This document shows positions 1 through 12,299 of a stretch of 64,000 nucleotides of DNA, in pieces. The first letter of the stretch is position 1. Each line of letters begins with the position of its first letter. Position numbers and translations under genes: made by a program. The stretch is from Eurosta solidaginis (taxonomy: Eukaryota; Arthropoda; Insecta; Diptera; Tephritidae), in the NCBI RefSeq assembly GCF_040869045.1, contig NW_027136971.1:186001-250000 (forward strand), written 5' to 3'. The notes beneath the pieces are model-generated. The model ran no database searches. It saw nothing but the letters and a program-made list of their open reading frames with translations, and had not been told where the DNA came from.

Positions 1-87
1 AAATTGATAAATAACGTGTACGAATTTGTTTAACGCATTTGTTTTGGTTACTCGACGTCTCTGTTCTCGTGTAGCCTACATATTGCG

Positions 88-96
88 TTTTTTTTT
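88..96 (+). repeat. Variable-length T-tract inside each unit (example copy)
   Basis: A T-run follows ATTGCG and precedes AATTTGCTTACC in every unit. It is 9 T in this copy. Elsewhere it ranges from 8 (for example near 37941, 46558, 52657, 55436) to 12 (near 35435 and 39329), with a few copies interrupted by C (near 23336, 31585, 56270). It explains most of the 277 versus 278 bp period differences and shifts the reading frame between copies. Rigid poly-T runs disfavour nucleosome wrapping in general; whether it phases nucleosomes here is inference. Confidence 0.9.
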
Positions 97-110
97 AATT
101 TGCTTACCGG

Positions 111-123
111 GCTAAAGGTTAGC
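111..123. repeat. Inverted repeat GCTAA-AGG-TTAGC (example copy)
   Basis: A perfect 5-bp stem with a 3-base loop sits just after ACCGG in nearly every unit. Variants at a few copies break it: CTAGAGG (38241, 42141, 43811, 61021, 62135), CTCAAGG (11780, 29138), and AAAGTTAGC with one G lost (near 24719 and 32968). Function unknown. Confidence 0.75.
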
Positions 124-169
124 ATGTTTAAAATACGTAAGTCGTTTTGTTCATCAAATTTAAGTAGAT

Positions 170-192
170 AACTCATCAGTTGTTTGCATCAG
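170..192. repeat. AACT-CATC-AGTT inverted repeat overlapping a CATCAG direct repeat (example copy)
   Basis: A perfect 4-bp stem with 4-base loop at 170-181 overlaps the first of two CATCAG copies (174-179 and 187-192, 13 bp apart). Two of the small deletions in the array fall here: a 7-bp loss at 8225 and 14054, and a 2-bp loss near 9891, 13787 and 15720. The clustering suggests a slippage-prone site; the stem is short, so secondary structure is only a possibility. Confidence 0.6.
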
Positions 193-215
193 AGCGATAA
201 TTTTTGAGATAGTTA

Positions 216-229
216 TTAAAACTGTTTAA
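216..229. repeat. Inverted repeat TTAAA-ACTG-TTTAA (example copy)
   Basis: A 5-bp AT-only stem with a 4-base loop, present in nearly every unit. Both template-switch-like alleles of the array (20231/29004 and 56407) have their breakpoints inside or immediately beside this element. Confidence 0.55.
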
Positions 230-262
230 AGGTTGTCAAACGTTGTTTCTCGTTGTATATCC

Positions 263-280
263 TTTAATTCTAGAGTTAAA
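263..280. repeat. 18-bp near-perfect palindrome centred on TCTAGA at the unit boundary (example copy)
   Basis: TTTAATTCTAGAGTTAAA is its own reverse complement except for one T/G pair. It recurs in nearly every unit. The five 33-bp-deleted units lack it, and single copies carry altered centres (for example CTACAG near 48674, CAAGAG near 52284, CCAGAG near 22971, 24073, 31211, 32322, 34509). Dyad-rich DNA is a reported property of centromeric satellites (non-B DNA enrichment, CENP-B-poor centromeres); a role here is inference. Confidence 0.8.
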
Positions 281-3200
281 TTGATAAATAACGTGTACGA
301 ATTTGTTTAACGCATTTGTTTTGGTTACTCGACGTCTCCGTTCTCGTGTAGCCTACATATTGCGTTTTTTTTTAATTTGCTTACCGGGCTAAAGGTTAGC
401 ATGCTTAAAATACGTAAGTCGTTTTGTTCAACAAATTTGAGTAGATAACTCATCAGTTGTTTGCATCAGAGCGATAATTTTTGAGATAGTTATTAAAACT
501 GTTTAAAGGTTGTCAAACGTTGTTTCTCGTTGTATATCCTTTAATTCTAGAGTTAAATTGATAAATAACGTGTACGAATTTGTTTAACGCATTTGTTTTG
601 GTTACTCGACGTCTCCGTTCTCGTGTAGCCTACATATTGTGTTTTTTTTTTAATTTGCTTACCGGGCTAAAGGTTAGCATGTTTAAAATACGTAAGTCGT
701 TTTGTTCATAAAATTTAAGTAGATAACTCATCAGTTGTTTGCATCAGAGCGATAATTTTTGAGATAGTTATTAAAACTGTTTAAAGGTTGTCAAACGTTG
801 TTTCTCGTTGTATATCCTTTAATTCTAGAGTTAAATTGATAAATAACGTGTACGAATTTGTTTAACGCATTTGTTTTGGTTACTCGACGTCTCCGTTCTC
901 GTGTAGCCTACATATTGCGTTTTTTTTTTAATTTGCTTACCGGGCTAAAGGTTAGCATGTTTAAAATACGTAAGTCATTTTGTTCATCAAATTTAAGTAG
1001 ATAACTCATCAGTTGTTTCCATCAGAGCGATAATTTTTGAGATAGTTATTAAAACTGTTTAAAGGTTGTCAAACGTTGTTTCTCGTTGTATATCCTTTAA
1101 TTCTAGAGTTAAATTGATAAATAACGTGTACGAATTTGTTTAACGCATTTGTTTTGGTTACTCGACGTCTCCGTTCTCGTGTAGCCTACATATTGCGTTT
1201 TTTTTTTAATTTGCTTACCGGGCTAAAGGTTAGCATGTTTAAAATACGTAAGTCGTTTTGTTCATCAAATTTAAGTAGATAACTCATCAGTTGTTTGCAT
1301 CAGAGCGATAATTTTTGAGATAGTTATTAAAACTGTTTAAAGGTTGTCAAACGTTGTTTCTCGTTGTATATCCTTTAATTCTAGAGTTAAATTGATAAAT
1401 AACGTGTACGAATTTGTTTAACGCATTTGTTTTGGTTACTCGACGTCTCCGTTCTCGTGTAGCCTACATATTGCGTTTTTTTTTTTAATTTGCTTACCGG
1501 GCTAAAGGTTAGCATGTTTAAAATACGTAAGTCGTTTTGTTCATCAAATTTAAATAGATAACTCATCAGTTGTTTGCATCAGAGCGACAATTTTTGAGAT
1601 AGTTATTAAAACTGTTTAAAGGTTGTCAAACGTTGTTTCTCGTTGTATATCCTTTAATTCTAGAGTTAAATTGATAAATAACGTGTACGAATTTGTTTAA
1701 CGCATTTGTTTTGGTTACTCGACGTCTCCGTTCTCGTGTAGCCTACATATTGCGTTTTTTTTTTAATTTGCTTACCGGGCTAAAGGTTAGCATGTTTAAA
1801 ATACGTAAGTCGTTTTGTTCATCATATTTAAGTAGATAACTCATCAGTTGTTTGCATCAGAGCGATAATTTTTGAGATAGTTATTAAAACTGTTTAAAGG
1901 TTGTTAAACGTTGTTTCTCGTTGTATATCCTTTAATTCTAGAGTTAAATTGATAAATAACGTGTACGAATTTGTTTAACGCATTTGTTTTGGTTACTCGA
2001 CGTCTCCGTTCTCGTGTAGCCTACATATTGCGTTTTTTTTTTAATTTGCTTACCGGGCTAAAGGTTAGCATGTTTAAAATACGTAAGTCGTTTTGTTCAT
2101 CAAATTTAAGTAGATAACTCATCAGTTGTTTGCATCAGAGCGATAATTTTTGAGATAGTTATTAAAACTGTTTAAAGGTTGTCAAACGTTGTTTCTCGTA
2201 GTATATCCTTTAATTCTAGAGTTAAATTGATAAATAACGTGTACGAATTTGTTTAACGCATTTGTTTTGGTTACTCGACGTCTCCGTTCTCGTGTAGCCT
2301 ACATATTGCGTTTTTTTTTTAATTTGCTTACCGGGCTAAAGGTTAGCATGTTTAAAATACGTAAGTCGTTTTGTTCATCATATTTAAGTAGATAACTCAT
2401 CAGTTGTTTGCATCAGAGCGATAATTTTTGAGATAGTTATTAAAACTGTTTAAAGGTTGTCAAACGTTGTTTCTCGTTGTATATCCTTTAATTCTAGAGT
2501 TAAATTGATAAATAACGTGTACGATTTTGTTTAACGCATTTGTTTTGGTTACTCGACGTCTCCGTTCTCGTGTAGCCTACATATTGCGTTTTTTTTTTAA
2601 ATTGCTTACCGGGCTAAAGGTTAGCATGTTTAAAATACGTAAGTCGTTTTGTTCATCATATTTAAGTAGATAACTCATCAGTTGTTTGCATCAGAGCGAT
2701 AATTTTTGAGATAGTTATTAAAACTGTTTAAAGGTTGTCAAACGTTGTTTCTCGTTGTATATCCTTTAATTCTAGAGTTAAGTTGATAAATAACGTGTAC
2801 GAATTTGTTTAACGCATTTGTTTTGGTTACTCGACGTCTCCGTTCTCGTGTAGCCTACATATTGCGTTTTTTTTTTAATTTGCTTACCGGGCTAAAGGTT
2901 AGCATGTTTAAAATACGTAAGTCGTTTTGTTCATCAAATTTAAGTAGATAACTCATCAGTTGTTTGCATCAGAGCGATAAGTTTTTAGATAGTTATTAAA
3001 ACTGTTTAAAGGTTGTCAAACGTTGTTTCTCGTTGTATATCCTTTAATTCTAGAGTTAAATTGATAAATAACGTGTACGAATTTGTTTAACGCATTTGTT
3101 TTGGTTACTCGACGTCTCCGCTCTCGTGTAGCCTACATATTGCGTTTTTTTTTTAATTTGCTTACCGGGCTAAAGGTTAGCATATTTAAAATACGTAAGT

Positions 3201-6200
3201 CGTTTTGTTCATCATATTTAAGTAGATAACTCATCAGTTGTTTGCATCAGAGCGATAATTTTTGAGATAGTTATTAAAACTGTTTAAAGGTTGTCAAACG
3301 TTGCTTCTGGTTGTATATCCTTTAATTCTAGAGTTAAATTGATAAATAACGTGTACGAATTTGTTTAACGCATTTGTTTTGGTTACTCGACGTCTCCGTT
3401 CTCGTGTAGCCTACATATTGCGTTTTTTTTTTAATTTGCTTACCGGGCTAAAGATTAGCATGTTTAAAATACGTAAGTCGTTTTGTTCATCAAATTTAAG
3501 TAGATAACTCATCAGTTGTTTGCATCAGAGCGATAATTTTTGAGATAGTTATTAAAACTGTGTAAAGGTTGTCAAACGTTGTTTCTCGTTGTATATCCTT
3601 TAATTCTAGAGTTAAATTGATAAATAACGTGTACGAATTTGTTTAACGCATTTGTTTTGGTTACTCGACGTCTCCGTTCTCGTGTAGCCTACATATTGCG
3701 TTTTTTTTTAATTTGCTTACCGGGCTAAAGGTTAGCATGTTTAAAATACGTAAGTCGTTTTGTTCATCAAATTTAAGTAGATAACTCATCAGTTGTTTGC
3801 ATCAGAGCGATAATTTTTGAGATAGTTATTAAAACTGTTTAAAGGTTGTCAAACGTTGTTTCTCGTTGTATATCCTTTAATTCTAGAGTTAAATTGATAA
3901 ATAACGTGTACGAATTTGTTTAACGCATTTGTTTTGGTTACTCGACGTCTCCGTTCTCGTGTAGCCTACATATTGCGTTTTTTTTTTAATTTGCTTACCG
4001 GGCTAAAGGTTAGCATGTTTAAAATACGTAAGTCGTTTTGATCATCAAATTTAAGTAGATAACTCATCAGTTGTTTGCATCAGAGCGACAATTTCTGAGA
4101 TAGTTATTAAAACTGTTTAAAGGTTGTCAAACGTTGTTTCTCGTTGTATATCCTTTAATTCTAGAGTTAAATTGATAAATAACGTGTACGAATTTGTTTA
4201 ACGCATTTGTTTTGGTTACTCGACGTCTCCGTTCTCGTGTAGCCTACATATTGCGTTTTTTTTTAATTTGCTTACCGGGCTAAAGGTTAGCATGTTTAAA
4301 ATACGTAAGTCGTTTTGTTCAACAAATTTAAGTAGATAACTCATCAGTTGTTTGCATCAGAGCGACAATTTTTGAGATAGTTATTAAAACTGTTTAAAGG
4401 TTGTCAAACGTTGTTTCTAGTTGTATATCCTTTAATTCTAGAGTTAAATTGATAAATAACGTGTACGAATTTGTTTAACGCATTTGTTTTGGTTACTCGA
4501 CGTCTCCGTTCTCGTGTAGCCTACGAATTGCGTTTTTTTTTTAATTTGCTTACCGGGCTAAAGGTTAGCATGTTTAAAATACGTAAGTCGTTTTGTTCAT
4601 CAAATTTAAGTAGATAACTCAGCAGTTGTTTGCATCAGAGCGACAATTTTTGAGATAGATATTAAAACTGTTTAAAGGTTGTCAAACGTTGTTTCTCGTT
4701 GTATATCCTTTAATTCTAGAGTTAAATTGATAAATAACGTGTACGAATTTGTTTAACGCATTTGTTTTGGTTACTCGACGTCTCCGTTCTCGTGTAGCCT
4801 ACATATTGCGTTTTTTTTTTAATTTGCTTACCGGGCTAAAGGTTAGCATTTTTAAAATACGTAAGTCGTTTTGTTCATCATATTTAAGTAGATAACTAAT
4901 AAGTTGTTTGCATCAGAGCGATAATTTTTGAGATAGTTATTAAAACTGTTTAAATGTTGTCAAACGTTGTTTCTCGTTGTATATCCTTTAATTCTAGAGT
5001 TAAATTGATAAATAACGTGTACGAATTTGTTTAACGCATTTGTTTTGGTTACTCGACGTCTCCGTTCTCGTGTAGCCTACATATTGCATTTTTTTTTTTA
5101 ATTTGCTTACCGGGCTAAAGGTTAGCATGTTTAAAATACGTAAGTCGTTTTGTTCAACAAATTTAAGTAGATAACTCATCAGTTGTTTGCATCAGAGCGA
5201 TAATTTTTGAGATAGTTATTAAAACTGTTTAAAGGTTGTCAAACGTTGTTTCTCGTTGTATATCCTTTAATTCTAGAGTTAAATTGATAAATAACGTGTA
5301 CGAATTTGTTTAACGCATTTGTTTTGGTTACTCGACGTCTCCGTTCTCGTGTAGCCTACATATTGCGTTTTTTTTTTAATTTGCTTACCGGGCTAAAGGT
5401 TAGCATGTTTAAAATACGTAAGTCGTTTTGTTCAACAAATTTAAGTAGATAACTCATCAGTTGTTTGCATCAGAGAGATAATTTTTGAGATAGTTATTAA
5501 AACTGTTTAAAGGTTGTCAAACGTTGTTTCTCGTTGTATATCCTTTAATTCTAGAGTTAAATTGATAAATAATGTGTACGAATTTGTTTAACGCATTTGT
5601 TTTGGTTACTCGACGTCTCCGTTCTCGTGTAGCCTACATATTGCGTTTTTTTTTTAATTTGCTTACCGGGCTAAAGGTTAGCATGTTTAAAATACGTAAG
5701 TCGTTTTGTTCATCATATTTAAGTAGATAACTCATCAGTTGTTTGCATCAGAGCGATAATTTTTGAGATAGTTATTAAAACTGTTTAAAGGTTGTCAAAC
5801 GTTGTTTCTCGTTGTATATCCTTTAATTCTAGAGTTAAATTGATAAATAACGTGTACGAATTTGTTTAACGCATTTGTTTTGGTTACTCGACGTCTCCGT
5901 TCTCGTGTAGCCTACATATTGCGTTTTTTTTTTAATTTGCTTACCGGGCTAAAGGCTAGCATGTTTAAAATACGTAAGTCGTTTTGTTCATCAAATTTAA
6001 GTAGATAACTCATCAGTTGTTTGCATCAGAGCGATAATTTTTGAGATAGTTATTAAAACTATTTAAAGGTTGTCAAACGTTGTTTCTCGTTGTATATCCT
6101 TTAATTCTAGAGTTAAATTGATAAATAACGTGTACGAATTTGTTTAACGCATTTGTTTTGGTTACTCGACGTCTCCGTTCTCGTGTAGCCTACATATTGC

Positions 6201-8224
6201 GTTTTTTTTTTAATTTGCTTACCGGGCTAAAGGTTAGCATGTTTAAAATACGTAAGTCGTTTTGTTCAACAAATTTGAGTAGATAACTCATCAGTTGTTT
6301 GCATCAGAGCGATAATTTTTGAGATAGTTCTTAAAACTGTTTAAAGGTTGTCAAACGTTGTTTCTCGTTGTATATCCTTTAATTCTAGAGTTAAATTGAT
6401 AAATAACGTGTACGAATTTGTTTAACGCATTTGTTTTGGTTACTCGACGTCTCCGTTCTCGTGTAGCCTACATATTGCGTTTTTTTTTTTAATTTGCTTA
6501 CCGGGCTAAAGGTTAGCATGTTTAAAATACGTAAGTCGTTTTGTTCATCATATTTAAGTAGATAACTCATCAGTTGTTTGCATCAGAGCGATAATTTTTG
6601 AGATAGTTATTAAAACTGTTTAAAGGTTGTCAAACGTTGTTTCTCGTTGTATATCCTTTAATTCTAGAGTTAAATTGATAAATAACGTGTACGAATTTGT
6701 TTAACGCATTTGTTTTGGTTACTCGACGTCTCCGTTCTCGTGTAGCCTACATATTGCGTTTTTTTTTAATTTGCTTACCGGGCTAAAGGTTAGCATGTTT
6801 AAAATACGTAAGTCGTTTTGTTCATCAAATTTAAGTAGATAACTCATCAGTTGTTTGCATCAGAGCGATAATTTTTGAGATAGTTATTAAAACTGTTTAA
6901 AGGTTGTCAAACGTTGTTTCTCGTTGTATATCCTTTAATTCTAGAGTTAAATTGATAAATAACGTGTACGAATTTGTTTAACGCATTTGTTTTGGTTACT
7001 CGACGTCTCCGTTCTCGTGTAGCCTACATATTGCGTTTTTTTTTTAATTTGCTTACCGGGCTAAAGGTTAGCATGTTTAAAATACGTAAGTCGTTTTGTT
7101 CATCATATTTAAGTAGATAACTCATCAGTTGTTTGCATCAGAGCGACAATTTTTGAGATAGTTATTAAAATTGTTTAAAGGTTGTCAAACGTTGTTTCTC
7201 GTTGTATATCCTTTAATTCTAGAGTTAAATTGATAAATAACGTGTACGACTTTGTTTAACGCATTTGTTTTGGTTACTCGACGTCTCCGTTCTCGTGTAG
7301 CCTACATATTGCGTTTTTTTTTTTAATTTGCTTACCGGGCTAAAGGTTAGCATGTTTAAAATACGTAAGTCGTTTTGTTCAACAAATTTGAGTAGATAAC
7401 TCATCAGTTGTTTGCATCAGAGCGACAATTTTTGAGATAGTTATTAAAACTGTTTAAAGGTTGTCAAACGTTGTTTCTCGTTGTATATCCTTTAATTCTA
7501 GAGTTAAATTGATAAATAACGTGTACGAATTTGTTTAACGCATTTGTTTTGGTTACTCGACGTCTCCGTTCTCGTGTAGCCTACATATTGCGTTTTTTTT
7601 TTAATTTTCTTACCGGGCTAAATGTTAGCATGTTTAAAATACGTAAGTCGTTTTGTTCATCATATTTAAGTAGATAACTCATCAGTTGTTTGCATCAGAG
7701 CGATAATTTTTGAGATAGTTATTAAAACTGTTTAAAGGTTGTCAAACGTTGTTTCTCCTTGTATATCCTTTAATTCTAGAGTTAAATTGATAAATAACGT
7801 GTATGAATTTGTTTAACGCATTTGTTTTGGTTACTCGACGTCTCCGTTCTCGTGTAGCCTACATATTGCGTTTTTTTTTTAATTTGCTTACCGGGCTAAA
7901 GGTTAGCATGTTTAAAATACGTAGGTCGTTTTGTTCAACAAATTTAAGTAGATAACTCATCAGTTGTTTGCATCAGAGCGATAATTTTTGAGATAGTTAT
8001 TAAAACTGTTTAAAGGTTGTCAAACGTTGTTTCTCGTTGTATATCCTTTAATTCTAGAGTTAAATTCATAAATAACGTGTACGAATTTGTTTAACGCATT
8101 TGTATTGGTTACTCGACGTCTCCGTTCTCGTGTAGCCTACATATTGCGTTTTTTTTTTAATTTGCTTACCGGGCTAAAGGTTAGCATGTTTAAAATACGT
8201 AAGTCGTTTTGTTCATCAAATTTA

Positions 8225-8234
8225 AGTAGTTCAG
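8225..8234 (+). repeat. 7-bp deletion allele AGTAGTTCAG, copy 1
   Basis: AAGTAGATAACTCATCAG is shortened to AAGTAGTTCAG, removing one arm of the AACT-CATC-AGTT dyad. The deletion also removes a stop and creates the only sizeable forward open frame at the left (8087-8284), which is incidental. Confidence 0.85.
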
Positions 8235-11200
8235 TTGTTTGCATCAGAGCGATAATTTTTGAGATAGTTATTAAAACTGTTTAAAGGTTGTCAAACGTTG
8301 TTTCTCGTTGTATATCCTTTAATTCTAGAGTTAAATTGATAAATAACGTGTACGAATTTGTTTAACGCATTTGTTTTGGTTACTCGACGTCTCCGTTCTC
8401 GTGTAGCCTACATATTGCGTTTTTTTTTTAATTTGCTTACCGGGCTAAAGGTTAGCATGTTTAAAATACGTAAGTCGTTTTGTTCATCAAATTTAAGTAG
8501 ATAACTCATCAGTTGTTTGCATCAGAGCGATAATTTTTGAGATAGTTATTAAAACTGTTTAAAGGTTGTCAAACGTTGTTTCTCGTTGTATATCCTTTAA
8601 TTCTAGAGTTAAATTGATAAATAACGTGTAAGAATTTGTTTAACGCATTTGTTTTGGTTACTCGACGTCTCCGTTCTCGTGTAGCCTACATATTGCGTTT
8701 TTTTTTTATTTGCTTACCGGGCTAAAGGTTAGCATGTTTAAAATACGTAAGTCGTTTTGTTCATCATATTTAAGTAGATAACTCATCAGTTGTTTGCATC
8801 AGAGCGATAATTTTTGAGATAGTTATTAAAACTGTTTAAAGGTTGTCAAACGTTGTTTCTCGTTGTATATCCTTTAATTCTAGAGTTAAATTGATAAATA
8901 ACGTGTACGAATTTGTTTAACGCATTTGTTTTGGTTACTCGACGTCTCCGTTCTCGTGTAGCCTACATATTGCGTTTTTTTTTTAATTTGCTTACCGGGC
9001 TAAAGGTTAGCATGTTTAAAATACGTAAGTCGTTTTGTTCATCAAATTTAAGTAGATAACTCATCAGTTGTTTGCATCAGAGCGATAATTTTTGAGATAG
9101 TTATTAAAACTGTTTAAAGGTTGTCAAACGTTGTTTCTCGTTGTATATCCTTTAATTCTAGAGTTAAATTGATAAATAACGTGTACGAATTTGTTTAACG
9201 CATTTGTTTTGGTTACTCGACGTCTCTGTTCTCGTGTAGCCTACATATTGCGTTTTTTTTTAATTTGCTTACCGGGCTAAAGGTTAGCATGTTTAAAATA
9301 CGTAAGTCGTTTTGTTCATCAAATTTAAGTAGATAACTCATCACTTGTTTGCATCAGAGCGATAATTTTTGAGATAGTTATTAAAACTGTTTAAAGGTTG
9401 TCAAACGTTGTTTCTCGTTGTATATCCTTTAATTCTAGAGTTAAATTGATAAATAACGTGTACGAATTTGTTTAACGCATTTGTTTTGGTTACTCGACGT
9501 CTCCGTTCTCGTGTAGCCTACATATTGCGTTTTTTTTTTAATTTGCTTACCGGGCTAAAGGTTAGCATGCTTAAAATACGTAAGTCGTTTTGTTCAACAA
9601 ATTTGAGTAGATAGCTCATCAGTTGTTTGCATCAGAGCGATAATTTTTGAGATAGTTATTAAAACTGTTTAAAGGTTATCAAACGTTGTTTCTCGTTGTA
9701 TATCCTTTAATTCTAGAGTTAAATTGATAAATAACGTGTACGAATTTGTTTAACGCATTTGTTTTGGTTACTCGACGTCTCTGTTCTCGTGTAGCCTACA
9801 TATTGCGTTTTTTTTTTAATTTGCTTACCGGGCTAAAGGTTAGCATGTTTAAAATACGTAAGTCGTTTTGTTCATAAAATTTAAGTAGATAACATCAGTT
9901 GTTTGCATCAGAGCGATAATTTTTGAGATAGTTATTAAAACTGTTTAATGGTTGTCAAACGTTGTTTCTCGTTGTATATCCTTTAATTCTAGAGTTAAAT
10001 TGATAAATAACGTGTACGAATTTGTTTAACGCATTTGTTTTGGTTACTCGACGTCTCCGTTCTCGTGTAGCCTACATATTGCGTTTTTTTTTTAATTTGC
10101 TTACCGGGCTAAAGGTTAGCATGTTTAAAATACGTAAGTCGTTTTGTTCATCAAATTTAAGTAGATAACTCATCAGTTGTTTACATCAGAGCGATAATTT
10201 TTGAGATAGTTATTAAAACTGTTTAAAGGTTGTCAAACGTTGTTTCTCGTTGTATATCCTTTAATTCTAGAGTTAAATTGATAAATAACGTGTACGAATT
10301 TGTTTAACGCATTTGTTTTGGTTACTCGACGTCTCCGTTCTCGTGTAGCCTACATATTGCGTTTTTTTTTTAATTTGCTTACCGGGCTAAAGGTTAGCAT
10401 GTTTAAAATACGTAAGTCGTTTTGTTCATCAAATTTAAGTAGATAACTCATCAGTTGTTTGCATCAGAGCGATAATTTTTGAGATAGTTATTAAAACTGT
10501 TTAAAGGTTGTCAAACGTTGTTTCTCGTTGTATATCCTTTAATTCTAGAGTTAAATTGATAAATAACGTGTGCAAATTTGTTTAACGCATTTGTTTTGGT
10601 TACTCGACGTCTCCGTTCTCGTGTAGCCTACATATTGCGTTTTTTTTTTAATTTGCTTACCGGGCTAAAGGTTAGCATGTTTAAAATACGTCAGTCGTTT
10701 TGTTCATCATATTTAAGTAGATAACTCATCAGTTGTTTGCATCAGAGCGATAATTTTTGAGATAGTTATTAAAACTGTTTAAAGGTTGTCAAACGTTGTT
10801 TCTCGTTGTATATCATTTAATTCTAGAGTTAAATTGATAAATAACGTGTACGAATTTGTTTAACGCATTTGTTTTGGTTACTCGACGTCTCCGTTCTCGT
10901 GTAGCCTACATATTGCGTTTTTTTTTTTAATTTGCTTACCGGGCTAAAGGTTAGCATGTTTAAAATACGTAAGTCGTTTTGTTCATCATATTTAAGTAGA
11001 TAACTCATCAGTTGTTTGCATCAGAGCGATAATTTTTGAGATAGTTATTAAAACTGTTTAAAGGTTGTCAAACGTTGTTTCTCGTTGTATATCCTATAAT
11101 TCTAGAGTTAAATTGATAAATAACGTGTACGAATTTGTTTAACGCATTTGTTTTGGTTACTCGACGTCTCCGTTCTCGTGTAGCCTACATATTGCGTTTT

Positions 11201-12299
11201 TTTTTTTAATTTGCTTACCGGGCTAAAGGTTAGCATGTTTAGAATACGTAAGTCGTTTTATTCATCAATTTTAAGTAGATAACTCATCAGTTGTTTGCAT
11301 CAGAGCGACAATTTTTGAGATAGTTATTAAAACTGTTTAAAGGTTGTCAAACGTTGTTTCTCGTTGTATATCCTTTAATTCTAGAGTTAAATTGATAAAT
11401 AACGTGTACGAATTTGTTTAACGCATTTGTTTTGGTTACTCGACGTCTCCGTTCTCGTGTAGCCTACATATTGCGTTTTTTTTTTAATTTGCTTACCGGG
11501 CTAAAGGTTAGCATGCTTAAAATACGTAAGTCGTTTTGTTCATCATATTTAAGTAGATAACTCATCAGTTGTTTGCATCAGAGCGATAATTTTTGAGATA
11601 GTTGTTAAAACTGTTTAAAGGTTGTCAAACGTTGTTTCTCGTTGTATATCCTTTAATTCTAGAGTTAAATTGATAAATAACGTGTACGAATTGGTTTAAC
11701 GCATTTGTTTTGGTTACTCGACGTCTCCGTTCTCGTGTAGCCTACATATTGCGTTTTTTTTTAAATTTGCTTACCGGGCTCAAGGTTAGCATGTTTAAAA
11801 TACGTAAGTCGTTTTGTTCATCATATTTAAGTAGATAACTCATCAGTTGTTTGCATCAGAGCGATAATTTTTGAGATAGTTATTAAAACTGTTTAAAGGT
11901 TGTCAAACGTTGTTTCTCGTTGTATATCCTTTAATTCTAGAGTTAAATTGATAAATAACGTGTACGAATTTGTTTAACGCATTTGTTTTGGTTACTCGAC
12001 GTCTCCGTTCTCGTGTAGCCTACATATTGCGTTTTTTTTTAATTTGCTTACCGGGCTAAAGGTTAGCACGTTTAAAATACGTAAGTCGTTTTGTTCATCA
12101 TATTTAAGTAGATAACTCATCAGTTGTTTGCATCAGAGCGATAATTTTTGAGATAGTTATTAAAACTGTTTAAAGGTTGTCAAACGTTGTTTCTCGTTGT
12201 ATATCCTTTAATTCTAGAGTTAAATTGATAAATAACGTGTACGAATTTGTTTAACGCATTTGTTTTGGTTACTCGACGTCTCCGTTCTCGTGTAGCCTA

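Larger units (their letters stand above)
1..277 (+). repeat. First complete satellite unit, used as reference for internal landmarks
   Basis: This is one full period, with the phase chosen arbitrarily at AAATTGATAAATAACG. Order of landmarks: ACGTGTACGAA; the GACGTC hexamer; CCG/CTG-TTCTCGTGTAGCC; a T-run at 88-96; ACCGGGCTAAAGGTTAGC; TACGTA; a three-state variable site near 152-160; the CATCAG direct repeat; TTATTAAAACTGTTTAAAGG; and TTTAATTCTAGAGTTAAA across the boundary with the next unit. This copy carries CTGTTC where most copies have CCGTTC, a CpG-to-TpG type change. No start codon and frame stays open across the unit in most copies. Confidence 0.95.
1..8064 (+). repeat. Left segment: about 29 mixed monomers without an obvious internal block
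   Basis: Units here mix three alleles at the TTCATCAAA / TTCATCATA / TTCAACAAA site and two at GCGATAAT / GCGACAAT, with many private single-base changes (for example CATATTTAAAATACG near 3181, CTACGAATTGCG near 4522). I saw no long run of shared rare variants inside it. The first ~0.9 kb shares CTCTGTTC, ATGCTTAAAATACG with CAACAAATTTGAG, and TTCATAAAATTTAAG, in the same order, with about 9.17-9.9 kb and 15.0-15.7 kb. No gene or other element seen. Confidence 0.85.

Noticed and set aside
40..80. Possible tRNA-type B box (GGTTACTCGACGTCTCC) suggesting a SINE origin
   Set aside because: It does not match GGTTCGANTCC without an insertion, no A box lies at a suitable distance upstream, and there is no poly-A tail or target-site duplication.
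98..110. Possible CENP-B box around TTTGCTTACCGGG
   Set aside because: Only the CGGG end fits the NTTCGNNNNANNCGGGN core; the TTCG and A positions are wrong, and the reverse strand fits no better.
270..295. Yeast-type origin consensus in the AT-rich boundary (reverse of AAATTGATAAATAAC)
   Set aside because: One core position is wrong, and matches of this kind are expected by chance at 32% GC.
8087..8284. 65-codon plus-strand open frame
   Set aside because: Opened only because a 7-bp deletion removes the usual stop in this unit. Its duplicate at about 13.9-14.1 kb is not open, and no codon constraint is visible.
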